NCBI GenBank assembly: GCA_030699345.1
Contig: JAUYMX010000036.1
Location: forward strand, 1 to 19,438
Direction: 5' to 3'
Length of the DNA: 19,438 nt
Origin: Methylococcaceae bacterium
GTDB taxonomy: Bacteria; Pseudomonadota; Gammaproteobacteria; Methylococcales; Methylomonadaceae
Under the pieces are notes generated by a model. That model did not search any database, was not told the origin of the DNA, and saw only the letters and a list, made by a program, of their open reading frames with translations. The first letter of the stretch is position 1; each line of letters starts with the position of its first letter. This document shows positions 8,092 to 16,957 of this stretch, piece after piece. The position numbers and the translations under genes were made by a program.

Positions 8092-9546
8092 TTAAAATAA
8101 TGATTTTGTTTTTAGCACTAAGTATTTTAATATGGCATTGCCATTTTTTAGTTTTTTAAATAAATTTTCATCGGGATTTATTGGTTCAAGTAGCACATCA
8201 TTCCATAAAATACGTACTAATTTTTCAAAAAAATAATAATTTGGCGACTTTCTGTTATTGGGATCTATTTTCAATATACTCAACAGCAAACTTCGATTAT
8301 TAAATGGTGACATTTCTTCAATCGCAATATCTTGTTCAAATGGATAGTTGGCTCCCCAATTTCCAAGCCTCTGTTCCCAATAGAAAATATCTAATAACGA
8401 TATGCCATATTCTTCAGAATATTTATTTGCAGTGAGATACCATTTTTCTATTTGATTTTCAAAGAATGGTATCTTATTTTTATATCCAGAAAAGACAAGT
8501 AACATATCTAAACTTATTTTCATGCCAGTGTGGCCATAATAGCACCTAGCAATCTCAGCACAGTTTCCATTAATATTAATTACATTATTATTGTAGTTTC
8601 TGTCATAGTGATATTGAATATTTTCAGTCTTTGGCAGAACCCTTGGTACTATATGCTCTTGCTTATACTTTAATAAAAAATCGTCTCTTATTTCTTCTGG
8701 ACTAATGCATGTGAAATCTAAATTTAATCGCTTTCTTAAATTATTAGGAACCCATACATCAGAGGATTTACCTAAAGATTTGTCAAATACATAATACTTA
8801 ATTGAATCTTTATTACTCTTACTTGCCGCTAGTAGAATTCGAGAGTCCCAGCCTGCTGTTAACGGTTGTATTAATTGATATCGTTTGGTCAATGCGGAAT
8901 ATGTATTTCGCAACATTAAACAAGCGAATTCCAAAATTTGTTCTTCGTTTACATAATTATTCGAGTAAATTGGAATTCTGTTTACTTCGGTAGTTTTTAA
9001 ATTTAAATAATGATTTGGTAATAATTTTTGAAAGCGATCGTCAAATGTTTCGTTGCCGTACCAAGAAGACTCGTTATTTAAATAAATTTTATTGTCTAAA
9101 AAATCTAGTTTTTGTTTATTTATAAGTGGCTCACTACTTAGAGCTTTTAAAATCATTTTAAGTGAAGAACCGATTACGAATTCATTATCTATAAATCCAA
9201 AGTTAATTTGACGAAGATGGCAAGCGTCACCTGTCATAATTAAATCATTTTGAGTCTTAAAAATTAAAACATATCTACCAGAAAATATACTAGTTTCTTT
9301 TAAAAATTGCGATACTGTTTTACATAATGTAGCCAGCTTATTAATTATTTGACTATTTGACTCATCAGGATTTAGCGGGTCAATTATAAAACCAATTAAT
9401 ATTATTTCATAATCATCATTTTTAGCCGAAGAAATATTCAGACTAGAATTGACATAAATATAGAAGCCGTTAAACTCAACAGGATTTATTTCTAAAAATT
9501 CAAAAGGAAATATTCTTTGAGCTATGAGGTACTGATTCTTGAACAT
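8092..9546 (-). CDS. Asparagine-synthase-like PP-loop ATPase of a polysaccharide locus
   Basis: The 484-residue protein has a PP-loop at 229-237 (LTAGWDSRI), corresponding to SGGxDS of asparagine synthase B, which binds and adenylates with ATP. It is followed by YYVFDK and a SDVWVPNNLRKRLNLDF stretch where the family places its second nucleotide-side strand. Residues about 85-130 (FSGRYVLIF...TGDACHLRQINFG) resemble the fold of the class-II glutamine amidotransferase domain. The N-terminus is MFKN, so the catalytic Cys2 is absent and glutamine hydrolysis by that domain is unlikely. Relatives in O-antigen clusters (for example WbpS) are linked to amidation of sugar acids; that role, or another ATP-driven acyl/amide transfer onto the glycan, is only inferred. 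Its DNA is strikingly AT-rich. The Shine-Dalgarno (AGGGG) lies about 10 bases upstream of the ATG. Confidence 0.72.
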   Translation of the reverse strand: MFKNQYLIAQRIFPFEFLEINPVEFNGFYIYVNSSLNISSAKNDDYEIILIGFIIDPLNPDESNSQIINKLATLCKTVSQFLKETSIFSGRYVLIFKTQNDLIMTGDACHLRQINFGFIDNEFVIGSSLKMILKALSSEPLINKQKLDFLDNKIYLNNESSWYGNETFDDRFQKLLPNHYLNLKTTEVNRIPIYSNNYVNEEQILEFACLMLRNTYSALTKRYQLIQPLTAGWDSRILLAASKSNKDSIKYYVFDKSLGKSSDVWVPNNLRKRLNLDFTCISPEEIRDDFLLKYKQEHIVPRVLPKTENIQYHYDRNYNNNVININGNCAEIARCYYGHTGMKISLDMLLVFSGYKNKIPFFENQIEKWYLTANKYSEEYGISLLDIFYWEQRLGNWGANYPFEQDIAIEEMSPFNNRSLLLSILKIDPNNRKSPNYYFFEKLVRILWNDVLLEPINPDENLFKKLKNGNAILKYLVLKTKSLF

Positions 9547-9616
9547 TGAAGATTACCCCTGTTTATATTTTGTAATATAGCTAATATTTTTAGCTAAATA
9601 TGTCGCACCACAAATA

Positions 9617-10885
9617 TTAGATAATTTTTTGTTTAATATATTTATTAGTAAGCAAGGAAGTAAAATAAGAAATTAAAAACATTAGCCACGTTAGACTACT
9701 ATTTGACATTATACTAGCTTCCGTTATGTTATGAATTAGAACTGCGGTAAATAAGCTTAAAACAATGAGGTAATCTTTATTATTATCCAAGGCTTGCTTT
9801 ATTATGGATAAAATAAGTTGTGATATAACAAGGATAAATAAAAAAATTGAAATATAACCACCACGAACAAGTAAATCAAGATATCCGTTATGTAGTTGTC
9901 CATAACCGAGTTTAAAGTTACTCATAAAAGATCTGAGGTTGTCGAAGCTCCAGCCTAAAAAAGGTTTGGCCTCATGGCCTTTAAGTCCAATTTCCCAGAG
10001 ACTTGTGCGGCCGCTTAAGTTCTCATTCCTACCAATTAAATGGAAAAAATATTTAACCGTAAATATCTCTGGATGTTGGATATATATAAATAATAAGCCG
10101 ATTATAAATAGAAAAATACAAACCACAGTTTTAATTAGCTTAGTGTTTCTGGATGAGCTGTTCATTAGAGAAAACCCACTAATACCTAGCAATAAAGCAA
10201 TAGATAAAATTAATGAAGTCATGCTGTCAGCTTTATGTAAGCAGTAAAAAAGACCAGCTAAAGTTACAACAGCAAGCAAGTAAACCCATTTACTATTTTT
10301 CGAGTTAAATAACACACAAGTACAAACCCAGGTTGTAAATAAACAGATTATGCCTAAGGAATTTGGGTGCCCTGTTAATCCACGCCACCTTCCTATCACG
10401 CTAACGTCATAAATATTTGATGAGGTCATAATTCCAATATAGGGCATATTTATAGTAATGATAATGGTGGCAAGAATGTATAGCATTAAAATTAATAATA
10501 ATAATTTAAAAAAGTTATTTTTATTAAAAATCAAATAGATTGCCATGCATATAGCTATTAATGATAATCCAACATTATGTACAAATGAAATAATAACTTT
10601 TTCTGGGAAATAAGACCAAAAAGATGAAATAAGCACTAATAAAAACAAAATACACAAGGGTATTGCGCTTTTCAATATATAAGATAATAGTCCATGCTGC
10701 CTTAATATCAATATTAAGGCAGTAGTGTAAGCAAGTGTTAATGTAAATTGATTGATGACACTAGTATCTTGTTGTAAATTGGTGCCATAGGAAGGCTGTA
10801 ATAAAGCGATGCTGTTGACTGTAAAATAAATTAAAAATGGCAGTAGATAGGCACGACCGATATTGGGTTTGTGATTTAATGTCAT
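9617..10885 (-). CDS. wzy: Wzy/O-antigen ligase-family polymerase (integral membrane)
   Basis: The 422-residue protein is almost entirely hydrophobic helices (about 10-12 membrane segments). It has the Wzy_C/WaaL-type loop motifs: GRWRGLTGHPNSLG (165-178), GRNENLSGRTSLW (285-297), GWSFDN (311-316) and LHNGYLDLLVRGG (331-343). Such proteins polymerise undecaprenyl-linked repeat units, or transfer glycan to an acceptor, at the periplasmic face. Polymerase is preferred over ligase because the gene lies in a cluster with wzx and several repeat-unit glycosyltransferases, but sequence alone does not settle it. It follows the GT2 gene at 10914 by 28 bases and probably shares its transcript. No strong ribosome site is visible. 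Confidence 0.85.
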   Translation of the reverse strand: MTLNHKPNIGRAYLLPFLIYFTVNSIALLQPSYGTNLQQDTSVINQFTLTLAYTTALILILRQHGLLSYILKSAIPLCILFLLVLISSFWSYFPEKVIISFVHNVGLSLIAICMAIYLIFNKNNFFKLLLLILMLYILATIIITINMPYIGIMTSSNIYDVSVIGRWRGLTGHPNSLGIICLFTTWVCTCVLFNSKNSKWVYLLAVVTLAGLFYCLHKADSMTSLILSIALLLGISGFSLMNSSSRNTKLIKTVVCIFLFIIGLLFIYIQHPEIFTVKYFFHLIGRNENLSGRTSLWEIGLKGHEAKPFLGWSFDNLRSFMSNFKLGYGQLHNGYLDLLVRGGYISIFLFILVISQLILSIIKQALDNNKDYLIVLSLFTAVLIHNITEASIMSNSSLTWLMFLISYFTSLLTNKYIKQKII

Positions 10886-10913
10886 ATATCAACGTTAATT
10901 TATATTAAAATAG

Positions 10914-11828
10914 TTATTTGTATTCTTTATAAGCATAATTCGTAAATAGCATACTTAATTGACCGTAATTTGCCATTAGTTTACGTAAAACCCAAACCCA
11001 TCGGCTTTTACCCATAAGAAAAGCCACAGGTAAGGAAATAATAGTTATACCAAGATAACTAATACGTTTAATAAACCATATAATGCGATCAGGTAACGAA
11101 TAATCTTTTAAATAGACCTTAGCGTAAATTTGCCCACCTCTAAGCGCACGCTTGACTAACCAGTTGACCGTCATACGTTCCTGCGGAATCACTTCATAGG
11201 CCAAGGCCTCATTGCACCAAATCAGTTTAGCGCCATGTAAATACAGTCGGTGAAACAATTCAGTATCTTCGCCTCCAGTAAGCCCATATTCCGGATCAAA
11301 ATACAAAGTATTATTAAATAATTTTGGTGCGCGAATTAATACATTACCGCTTGCACCATGAGCCATAACCGCCCCCGTTTTATCGTCACGGTTAAAAAAA
11401 CCACCTTGCAATACCCATCGAGGGGTATCTTCAGGAAATTGTGGCAATACTGGCCCAAATACTATGTCCGCATTGAATTGCTGACTGGCTTTTAATAATT
11501 GATTTAGCCAGTCTGGCACGGCCCATTCGTCATCATCGATAAAAGCCAAATAATCCGCGCTGACATGTTCTAATGCTTTATTGCGAGTTATGGAAATGTT
11601 TTTCTCCGGTTGTATGTCGTATATATATGCCAGATTCGTAGCTGAAAAAAAACTAATGACGGTATTTTTTGCCGATGCTTCAGAATCGTTGTCGATAACG
11701 ATAATTCTGACCTTATAAGTATCATTTATAGTTTGTTCAGATAGTGATTTTAATAATTGTCTTAATAGCTCAGGGCGTTTATAGGTGGCAATACAAATAT
11801 CAATACTAATCATTTTAAGCTCTGTCAT
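10914..11828 (-). CDS. GT2-family glycosyltransferase with C-terminal membrane segment
   Basis: The start at 11828 was chosen because its ATG overlaps the TGA stop of the upstream GT2 gene as ATGA, the junction style used repeatedly in this operon. A longer frame to 11927 would run 100 bases into that gene. The 304-residue product has the GT-A opening DICIATYKRPELL, a metal-binding D98-D99-D100 motif (AFIDDDEW) and the acceptor-side GGEDTE (185-190). It ends with a hydrophobic segment at about 257-272 and a basic tail, suggesting attachment to the inner face of the cytoplasmic membrane. The PExNISITRNKAL stretch (74-86) resembles rhamnosyl/galactosyl-type GT2 enzymes, but the sugar cannot be assigned. 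It acts in repeat-unit assembly with its neighbours. Confidence 0.88.
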   Translation of the reverse strand: MTELKMISIDICIATYKRPELLRQLLKSLSEQTINDTYKVRIIVIDNDSEASAKNTVISFFSATNLAYIYDIQPEKNISITRNKALEHVSADYLAFIDDDEWAVPDWLNQLLKASQQFNADIVFGPVLPQFPEDTPRWVLQGGFFNRDDKTGAVMAHGASGNVLIRAPKLFNNTLYFDPEYGLTGGEDTELFHRLYLHGAKLIWCNEALAYEVIPQERMTVNWLVKRALRGGQIYAKVYLKDYSLPDRIIWFIKRISYLGITIISLPVAFLMGKSRWVWVLRKLMANYGQLSMLFTNYAYKEYK

Positions 11829-12781
11829 TTGACTAATACCTTTTTTATATATCGACAACTTAGCGTGAAACAGGTTGTCCATGCGGAGGGATTTGCCAAT
11901 AAATTCTTTGTAGCCACATAAAAACAACCATGCTTAATAAGCCTGATGGTATCTATATAAATTATCAATTTATCATAATTAGTTTGTCTTTTTTCCAGTG
12001 CTTTAACTGCAGTCTTATCACCAGATATTCTTGCAATATCGATTAATTTTAAATTATTGTCGCTTAGTTCTTTATATGAAGAATCGTTGCCTGTTCGGCT
12101 TAGTGATTTTTCAATAACTCTATAGTAATAATATGACTGACTGGTTAGTAAAAATACTGCACCTTTTATCAAACATTCAACGTATAGAACAAAATCCTCG
12201 CCCAGCCGTACGTCTTCATTATAGAGAATTTTCTTACCTCTAAGAAACGATCGCCGAATAATGGGTTTTAAATAACCATATTTAAAACCGATTTTAGTCG
12301 GGTAATTGTTTTCTATAAAGGTTGTTATAGTAAGTATTTTTAAGTCGTCATTCGGCGTGGTTACTGAAATGGCAACATTAGGGTTTTTACCGTTTATATC
12401 GACATAAAAGATATTGTCAGCAACAAAATCAGCGTTATTTAATTCTCCAATTGCTATTAGTTGATGCAATCGATCCTGGTGGTAAAAGTCATCTGCATCA
12501 AGTATGGCTATCCACTCGCCATTAGCTTCAGATATAGCACGGTTACGGCAATACGAAGGGCCTTTGTTTAGGTTATTTATTAGTAATTTTATTCTGCAAT
12601 CGTTACTAGCCATCGCTTGTACAATTGCAACTGTGTTATCAGCAGACTGGTCATCGCAAACAATTATTTCAAAATTCTGTTGCGTTTGATGAAGAACGGA
12701 TTCAATTGCCTGTACAATATAAGATCCAGCATTAAATGTTGGAATAACTACCGTGACTTTTACACTATCTTGTTTTGACAT
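11825..12781 (-). CDS. GT2-family glycosyltransferase
   Basis: The 318-residue protein has the canonical GT-A start VTVVIPTFNAGSYIVQAI (9-26), CDDQSADNT (42-50), GPSYCRNRAI (74-83), a D95-A-D97-D98 metal/nucleotide motif and LGEDFVLYVE (193 onward) where the catalytic-base region of GT2 enzymes lies. No signal peptide or clear membrane helix is seen. The stop overlaps the next GT2 start by ATGA, implying translational coupling. Upstream, a 113-base AT-rich gap (12782-12894) separates it from another GT2 gene. It probably adds one sugar of the repeat unit at the cytoplasmic membrane; linkage and donor are unknown. Confidence 0.9.
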   Translation of the reverse strand: MSKQDSVKVTVVIPTFNAGSYIVQAIESVLHQTQQNFEIIVCDDQSADNTVAIVQAMASNDCRIKLLINNLNKGPSYCRNRAISEANGEWIAILDADDFYHQDRLHQLIAIGELNNADFVADNIFYVDINGKNPNVAISVTTPNDDLKILTITTFIENNYPTKIGFKYGYLKPIIRRSFLRGKKILYNEDVRLGEDFVLYVECLIKGAVFLLTSQSYYYYRVIEKSLSRTGNDSSYKELSDNNLKLIDIARISGDKTAVKALEKRQTNYDKLIIYIDTIRLIKHGCFYVATKNLLANPSAWTTCFTLSCRYIKKVLVK

Positions 12782-12894
12782 AAATACTTTATGTTTAACC
12801 GTATTTTTTTAGCGATATATAAATTTGTGTAAATATTTTTCCAGAAGTATGGAAAATTTATGAAGTGAATTGTCTTAATACGACAACCGGGTTT

Positions 12895-13944
12895 TCACTT
12901 ATTTTTAAATTTCGCTCTAATTTTATTTTTAAGGCCTATGGAAGTGTTTTGTAGCAAGATAATTAATCCAAACAGCTTAGGCGCATAATAAACAAGCAAT
13001 ACTCGAAATAGAAACCTCCCTCCTATTGAGTTATTCAGTGAGTGCAATAAAAGATTTATTCTTTCGAAATTGCTCAATTGCTCTTTAAATTTCAATAGAA
13101 ATTCTTGTCTTTTTACTAAATTCATTGCCAGTTTAGTTGTTGGAGTATCTCCAAGATATTTTTCAATATCTGAATATTGCTGTTTATGTACTATTAATAA
13201 TCTTTGGGCATGTACACCAAATAATCTTTCTTTATGAGATCGTTGGTCATAAGTCCCAGTAACTCCAACAGATATTCTATATTCAATTAAAGGGGTATCT
13301 ATATAAATAACACCACCACCAAGAAGCATAGATCTAGTAGGAATTACCATATCCTCATAGATGAGATCTTTTCTAAGCGGGCCAAATATAGAAAAAACAT
13401 TTTTATGCCAAGCGTGTGTTGCACCATGCACATGAGAAAGTCCACGTAAGCTATTGTCCAAATTACTAAAACCATTAATACAACGGCCCTTGGGTAATCC
13501 AAGACGAGCACTGCTCTCATCAATTTCGTAATATGCAGAGTGTATAGATGCCGGCGCGAAGTTATGTTGCGCCCAAACTTCATATATTGTCTCTACCCGT
13601 TCAGGCAAGGAAATATCATCCCCCGCGGCCACGACAATTAGGTCACCGTCGACCAGTGTCATTACTTTATTAATATGACCACCAATACCAAGGTTTTCTG
13701 GGTTTCTATTAATAATAATTTTATGAATGCCATTACAATCAGAATATTTTTTTGCTTCCTCTTCCATAATCTCAAAGGTTTTATCCGATGAACAATCGTC
13801 AGATAAAATAATTTGTAGCGGAGAATAGGTTTGAGAAAAAGCGCCGGCAATAGCTTCTCGAATGTATTTTTCTTGGTTATAGGCAAATAGCGCAAACGTT
13901 ATTAACGGCTTGTCTTTACTTAATGTGATTTCTTGTTGATTCAT
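12895..13944 (-). CDS. GT2-family glycosyltransferase
   Basis: The 349-residue product begins with a GT-A fold: PLITFALFAYNQEKYIREAI (13-32), LSDDCSSDKTFEI (48-59), NPENLGIGGHIN (81-92) and VVAAGDDIS (104-112), whose D109-D110 takes the place of the usual DxD. The KNVF...GPLRKDLIYEDMVIPTR part has the ED pair expected near the acceptor site. The C-terminal 60 residues are hydrophobic and basic (RFLFRVLLVYYAPKLFGLIILL), suggesting membrane contact. Its ATG overlaps the TGA stop of wzx as ATGA. It likely extends the lipid-linked repeat unit; the sugar is not identifiable. Confidence 0.9.
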   Translation of the reverse strand: MNQQEITLSKDKPLITFALFAYNQEKYIREAIAGAFSQTYSPLQIILSDDCSSDKTFEIMEEEAKKYSDCNGIHKIIINRNPENLGIGGHINKVMTLVDGDLIVVAAGDDISLPERVETIYEVWAQHNFAPASIHSAYYEIDESSARLGLPKGRCINGFSNLDNSLRGLSHVHGATHAWHKNVFSIFGPLRKDLIYEDMVIPTRSMLLGGGVIYIDTPLIEYRISVGVTGTYDQRSHKERLFGVHAQRLLIVHKQQYSDIEKYLGDTPTTKLAMNLVKRQEFLLKFKEQLSNFERINLLLHSLNNSIGGRFLFRVLLVYYAPKLFGLIILLQNTSIGLKNKIRAKFKNK

Positions 13945-15455
13945 TGTTTAAAATCTAATTTTGTTGTCAGTGTCCGTCCCAAGTTACCTAATCGCCTAAC
14001 TGGTCCGCTTACGTTACTCATCCGGGATAATCTTGATAAGGTGTACAAACTGAATACGCTTGCCATGATGATGGCAGTAATTTCACCCGCTAAAGATGAT
14101 TGACGACTTAACAATACAATCCAGACGCAGATCAAAAAAGCCGCACTGAGTAATTTAATATTGGTCGCCGACCAAGCAAATTGAATTCGTCGCCACGCCA
14201 GGAAATATACAAGAGGCAAGTAGTACGCATATGCCGCCAAAAATCCGATACCGGTGATTTCTAAGCCCATGCTGGATATTAGTCCCGCAACCAGCCCACC
14301 CATTAGTAGCAAAGTTGAGGTTTCTGTCCAAAAAAAAACTTTACCAGCTCCTGACGCAAGAATTACAAATCCCAAAGGCCAGCTTACCACCTTAAGTACA
14401 TCTCCCAATATCTGCCAGCGTAGTACTTCAATTGCTGGTGCAAATTCAGGTGAATATAGTAAGTGAACTATCCAGGGCGTGAGCCCGATCATAGCAATGA
14501 ACACAGGAGCACTAAGCAACAGTGCAATTTCAGTCTGTTCGTTGACTAATCTGGAGGCCGCTACTTTGTCATTAATAACCCCGGTTAAACGTGGATAGTA
14601 ATCAGCCACCATCGCCCCCAGTACAAAACCAATATATTGCATGGAAATAGCCCATGCCGCCTGAAAGTGCCCCACAGCGTCTAGTCCCAGTTGATCACTA
14701 ACAGACATTCGAATCCACAGCTGCACTAATGTATTCGCTAGCCCTGCTCCCATAAAGGGAATGCCCAAGCGCAGCAACATTTTCCATTGTCTGGATAGCT
14801 CTTGGACGGTGATTTTTCCGGGTTGTACTTTTGGTAATCGCGATACGTACAGATGGCCAAGTAAAAAATTAAATAACGGCCCAATCAATAAAAAAGCCCA
14901 TAGTGCGACACTGCCCCATTGCCATAACAGACCGATCCCCAAAATAGTGTTAAGGATGGAGCCGTAGACACTGATGCGAGCAATGTCGCCAATTTGGCGC
15001 ATGCCTTGAATCAACGCACCTTGTGAAGCACTTGCCACTGAGAAAGCCACCCCCAATGCCAACCAGCCAACAATATCCGCATGCTTAATACCACCTAAGA
15101 CGCGCACAGCTAAAAACTCTCGAAGCGACCATACGACTAATGCCCCAGCGCAAGCAAGCAGCAACGCTCCCCAAAACATGGAACGTCTTACCACTGCGAG
15201 TGCATGCACATCTTCGTTAGCATGGGCTTCGGCAATTTGGCGTGTACCTACCGTGCCAATTCCCATACTAGCGATTGATGATGCAGTCGACATGAGTGCC
15301 GTGTATAAGCTAATTAGACCTACACCAGAAGGCCCCAGCAACATAGCCAACACCTTGGTGCGTGCCAATCCAATCAGAATATTGATTACTGATGATCCAC
15401 CGATGATGGACGAAGTTTTCAGTATGCGCCGATAAGAAGCTACCTCTTCACTCAT
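13941..15455 (-). CDS. wzx: Wzx-type lipid-linked oligosaccharide flippase
   Basis: The 504-residue polytopic protein, with about 12-14 predicted hydrophobic segments, opens with YRRILKTSSIIGGSSVINILIGLARTKVLAMLLGPSGVGLISLY. This is the characteristic start of O-antigen translocases of the MOP/RfbX superfamily, which move undecaprenyl-PP repeat units across the inner membrane. Charged residues inside the helices (for example GTVGTRQIAEA and MVADYYPRLTGV) match the family. Its start overlaps the fdtB stop and its stop overlaps the next GT2 start, both as ATGA, so it is translationally coupled on both sides and is likely made from transcripts passing through the toxin-antitoxin/fdtB segment. 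G+C is higher than in the GT2 and wzy genes downstream. Confidence 0.9.
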   Translation of the reverse strand: MSEEVASYRRILKTSSIIGGSSVINILIGLARTKVLAMLLGPSGVGLISLYTALMSTASSIASMGIGTVGTRQIAEAHANEDVHALAVVRRSMFWGALLLACAGALVVWSLREFLAVRVLGGIKHADIVGWLALGVAFSVASASQGALIQGMRQIGDIARISVYGSILNTILGIGLLWQWGSVALWAFLLIGPLFNFLLGHLYVSRLPKVQPGKITVQELSRQWKMLLRLGIPFMGAGLANTLVQLWIRMSVSDQLGLDAVGHFQAAWAISMQYIGFVLGAMVADYYPRLTGVINDKVAASRLVNEQTEIALLLSAPVFIAMIGLTPWIVHLLYSPEFAPAIEVLRWQILGDVLKVVSWPLGFVILASGAGKVFFWTETSTLLLMGGLVAGLISSMGLEITGIGFLAAYAYYLPLVYFLAWRRIQFAWSATNIKLLSAAFLICVWIVLLSRQSSLAGEITAIIMASVFSLYTLSRLSRMSNVSGPVRRLGNLGRTLTTKLDFKQ

Positions 15456-16957
15456 GCGTTCGCTGTCGCTTTTAGTGCTGCAATTACTGCTTCAACACCT
15501 GCATTATCAAGGTGAGGCCCTATCGGTAAACTCAACACATTTTGATGAATTCGTTCCGCTATTGGAAAATCACCCTCAGCAAAACTAAGCTCTGCATAAG
15601 CCGTTTGAAGATGAGGCGGAATTGGATAGTGGATTAACGTACTTATGCCAGCTGCCTGCAGTGCTTTTTGCACATTTTCCCGTTGAGGATGCTGCACTAC
15701 ATAAAGATGCCAGACGGGTTCAGCCCACGTAGGAACTGTTGGTAGTATCAAGTCCGTATTAACTAATTCATGGCTGTAGCGAGCGGCTATATTGGCTCTA
15801 CGTGCATTCCATTCATCCAACACCTTGAGTTTTACACGCAGGGCGGCTGCTTGGAGTGGATCAAGGCGGCTGTTAAAGCCACGTACTTCATTGACATACT
15901 TAACTCTGGAACCATAGTTGCGCAGCACATTAATGCGGTCGGCAATTTCCGGATCATCAGTGGTAATAGCCCCGCCATCGCCATAGGCGCCGAGATTTTT
16001 GCCGGGGTAAAAGCTCCATGCCACCACATCGCCATGGGCACCGATACGCTTGCCTTGGTAACGCGAACCGTGTGCTTGCGCGCCATCTTCAAGCACACGT
16101 AAACCGTGCTTACGGGCAATAGCCAATATTGGCGCCATATCAGCGGGTTGCCCATAAAGATGCACAGGTATTATTACCTTTGTGCGCGCGGTAATTGCGG
16201 CTTCAATTCGCGTTGGATCAATATTGTAGGTTGCAGCATCAGGCTCGACAGGCACTGGAATTGCACCGCATTGGCTAACCGCTAACCAAGTAGCTATATA
16301 GGTGTTAGACGGCACAATAACTTCATCGCCAGGTTGTACACCTAATGCCAATAAAGCCAGATGCAACGCATCCAGGCCATTGGCAACACCGACGCAGTGT
16401 TTTGCTTCGCAATAAGCGGCGAATTCTGCTTCAAAGGCATCGACTTCTGGGCCGAGTATGTACCAACCTGAGTTAAGTACGCGGTCAAAGCTTTGTTCTA
16501 GTTCTGTACTTAACTCTTGCTGAGTTGCTTTAAGATCGAGGAAAGGGATGTTTTCACTTTCTGTCTTACTTAAAGCTAACTGATAAAAGTCATCAGGGTG
16601 CATCGCCAAGTTAGACATAACGATAAATTTTTTATCAAATGTAAGTATTTTAGCATTCACTACTTGGGCGGATAATTCAATAAGATAATCATCCATATCC
16701 ATCTCTGCAAGAGCTGTTTCAAAATCTACATAGGACGGTGTTTTAATGATTTTGCATTTCTTTTCAAAGATTAAGTAATCCTGATAATAATCTTTGTAGT
16801 GTTTTTTAAATACGAATCTTAAGTTATGTAATTGTGAAGTGGATAGATAAGCCTGCTTATATTTTAAGCAAAAAATAACAATATCAGAATACTTTTCGCT
16901 AATACCCTCTCTATTTGTAATAATATCGATTACAAAATTATTATCGAATAGATACAC
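15452..16957 (-). CDS. fdtB: PIN-domain toxin fused to DegT/DnrJ/EryC1-family sugar aminotransferase (FdtB-like)
   Basis: One 501-residue frame starts at GTG 16957, directly after the stop of the preceding gene (TAAGTG), with GGAG (16967-16964) six bases upstream. Residues 1-130 resemble a VapC-like PIN ribonuclease: LFDNNFVIDII (D5, D11), MDMDDYLIELSAQ (D89/D90) and ILTFDKKF (D108), ending HPDDFYQLAL. Residues 137-501 form a complete PLP aminotransferase: IPFLDLKATQQEL, SGWYILGPEV, GVANGLDALHLAL, LEDGAQAHGS (D291, Q294), SFYPGKNLGAYGDGG (Schiff-base K320), RNYGS and a normal C-terminus. This matches enzymes that aminate dTDP-3-keto-6-deoxyhexose at C3. With FdtA and FdtC nearby, FdtB/QdtB is the likely role. 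The PIN part is clearly more AT-rich. A single base gained in the T4 run 16551-16554 would end the PIN frame and give fdtB its own GTG start at 16557, so the fusion may be a recent frameshift or a sequence error. Confidence 0.85.
   Translation of the reverse strand: MYLFDNNFVIDIITNREGISEKYSDIVIFCLKYKQAYLSTSQLHNLRFVFKKHYKDYYQDYLIFEKKCKIIKTPSYVDFETALAEMDMDDYLIELSAQVVNAKILTFDKKFIVMSNLAMHPDDFYQLALSKTESENIPFLDLKATQQELSTELEQSFDRVLNSGWYILGPEVDAFEAEFAAYCEAKHCVGVANGLDALHLALLALGVQPGDEVIVPSNTYIATWLAVSQCGAIPVPVEPDAATYNIDPTRIEAAITARTKVIIPVHLYGQPADMAPILAIARKHGLRVLEDGAQAHGSRYQGKRIGAHGDVVAWSFYPGKNLGAYGDGGAITTDDPEIADRINVLRNYGSRVKYVNEVRGFNSRLDPLQAAALRVKLKVLDEWNARRANIAARYSHELVNTDLILPTVPTWAEPVWHLYVVQHPQRENVQKALQAAGISTLIHYPIPPHLQTAYAELSFAEGDFPIAERIHQNVLSLPIGPHLDNAGVEAVIAALKATANA

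Noticed and set aside
11828..11927. Longer N-terminus for the GT2 gene at 10914-11828
   Set aside because: The extra 33 residues lie wholly inside the upstream GT2 gene and precede the GT-A fold; the ATGA overlap start is favoured.
12837..12856. Hairpin TTTTCCA-GAAGTA-TGGAAAA between two GT2 genes as a terminator
   Set aside because: AT-rich 7-bp stem with no T-run on the transcribed strand; too weak to call.
16601..16603. Internal ATG (residue 119 of the PIN-FdtB frame) as a separate fdtB start
   Set aside because: No Shine-Dalgarno, and it would append PIN-tail residues to FdtB; the frameshift GTG at 16557 is the better alternative.
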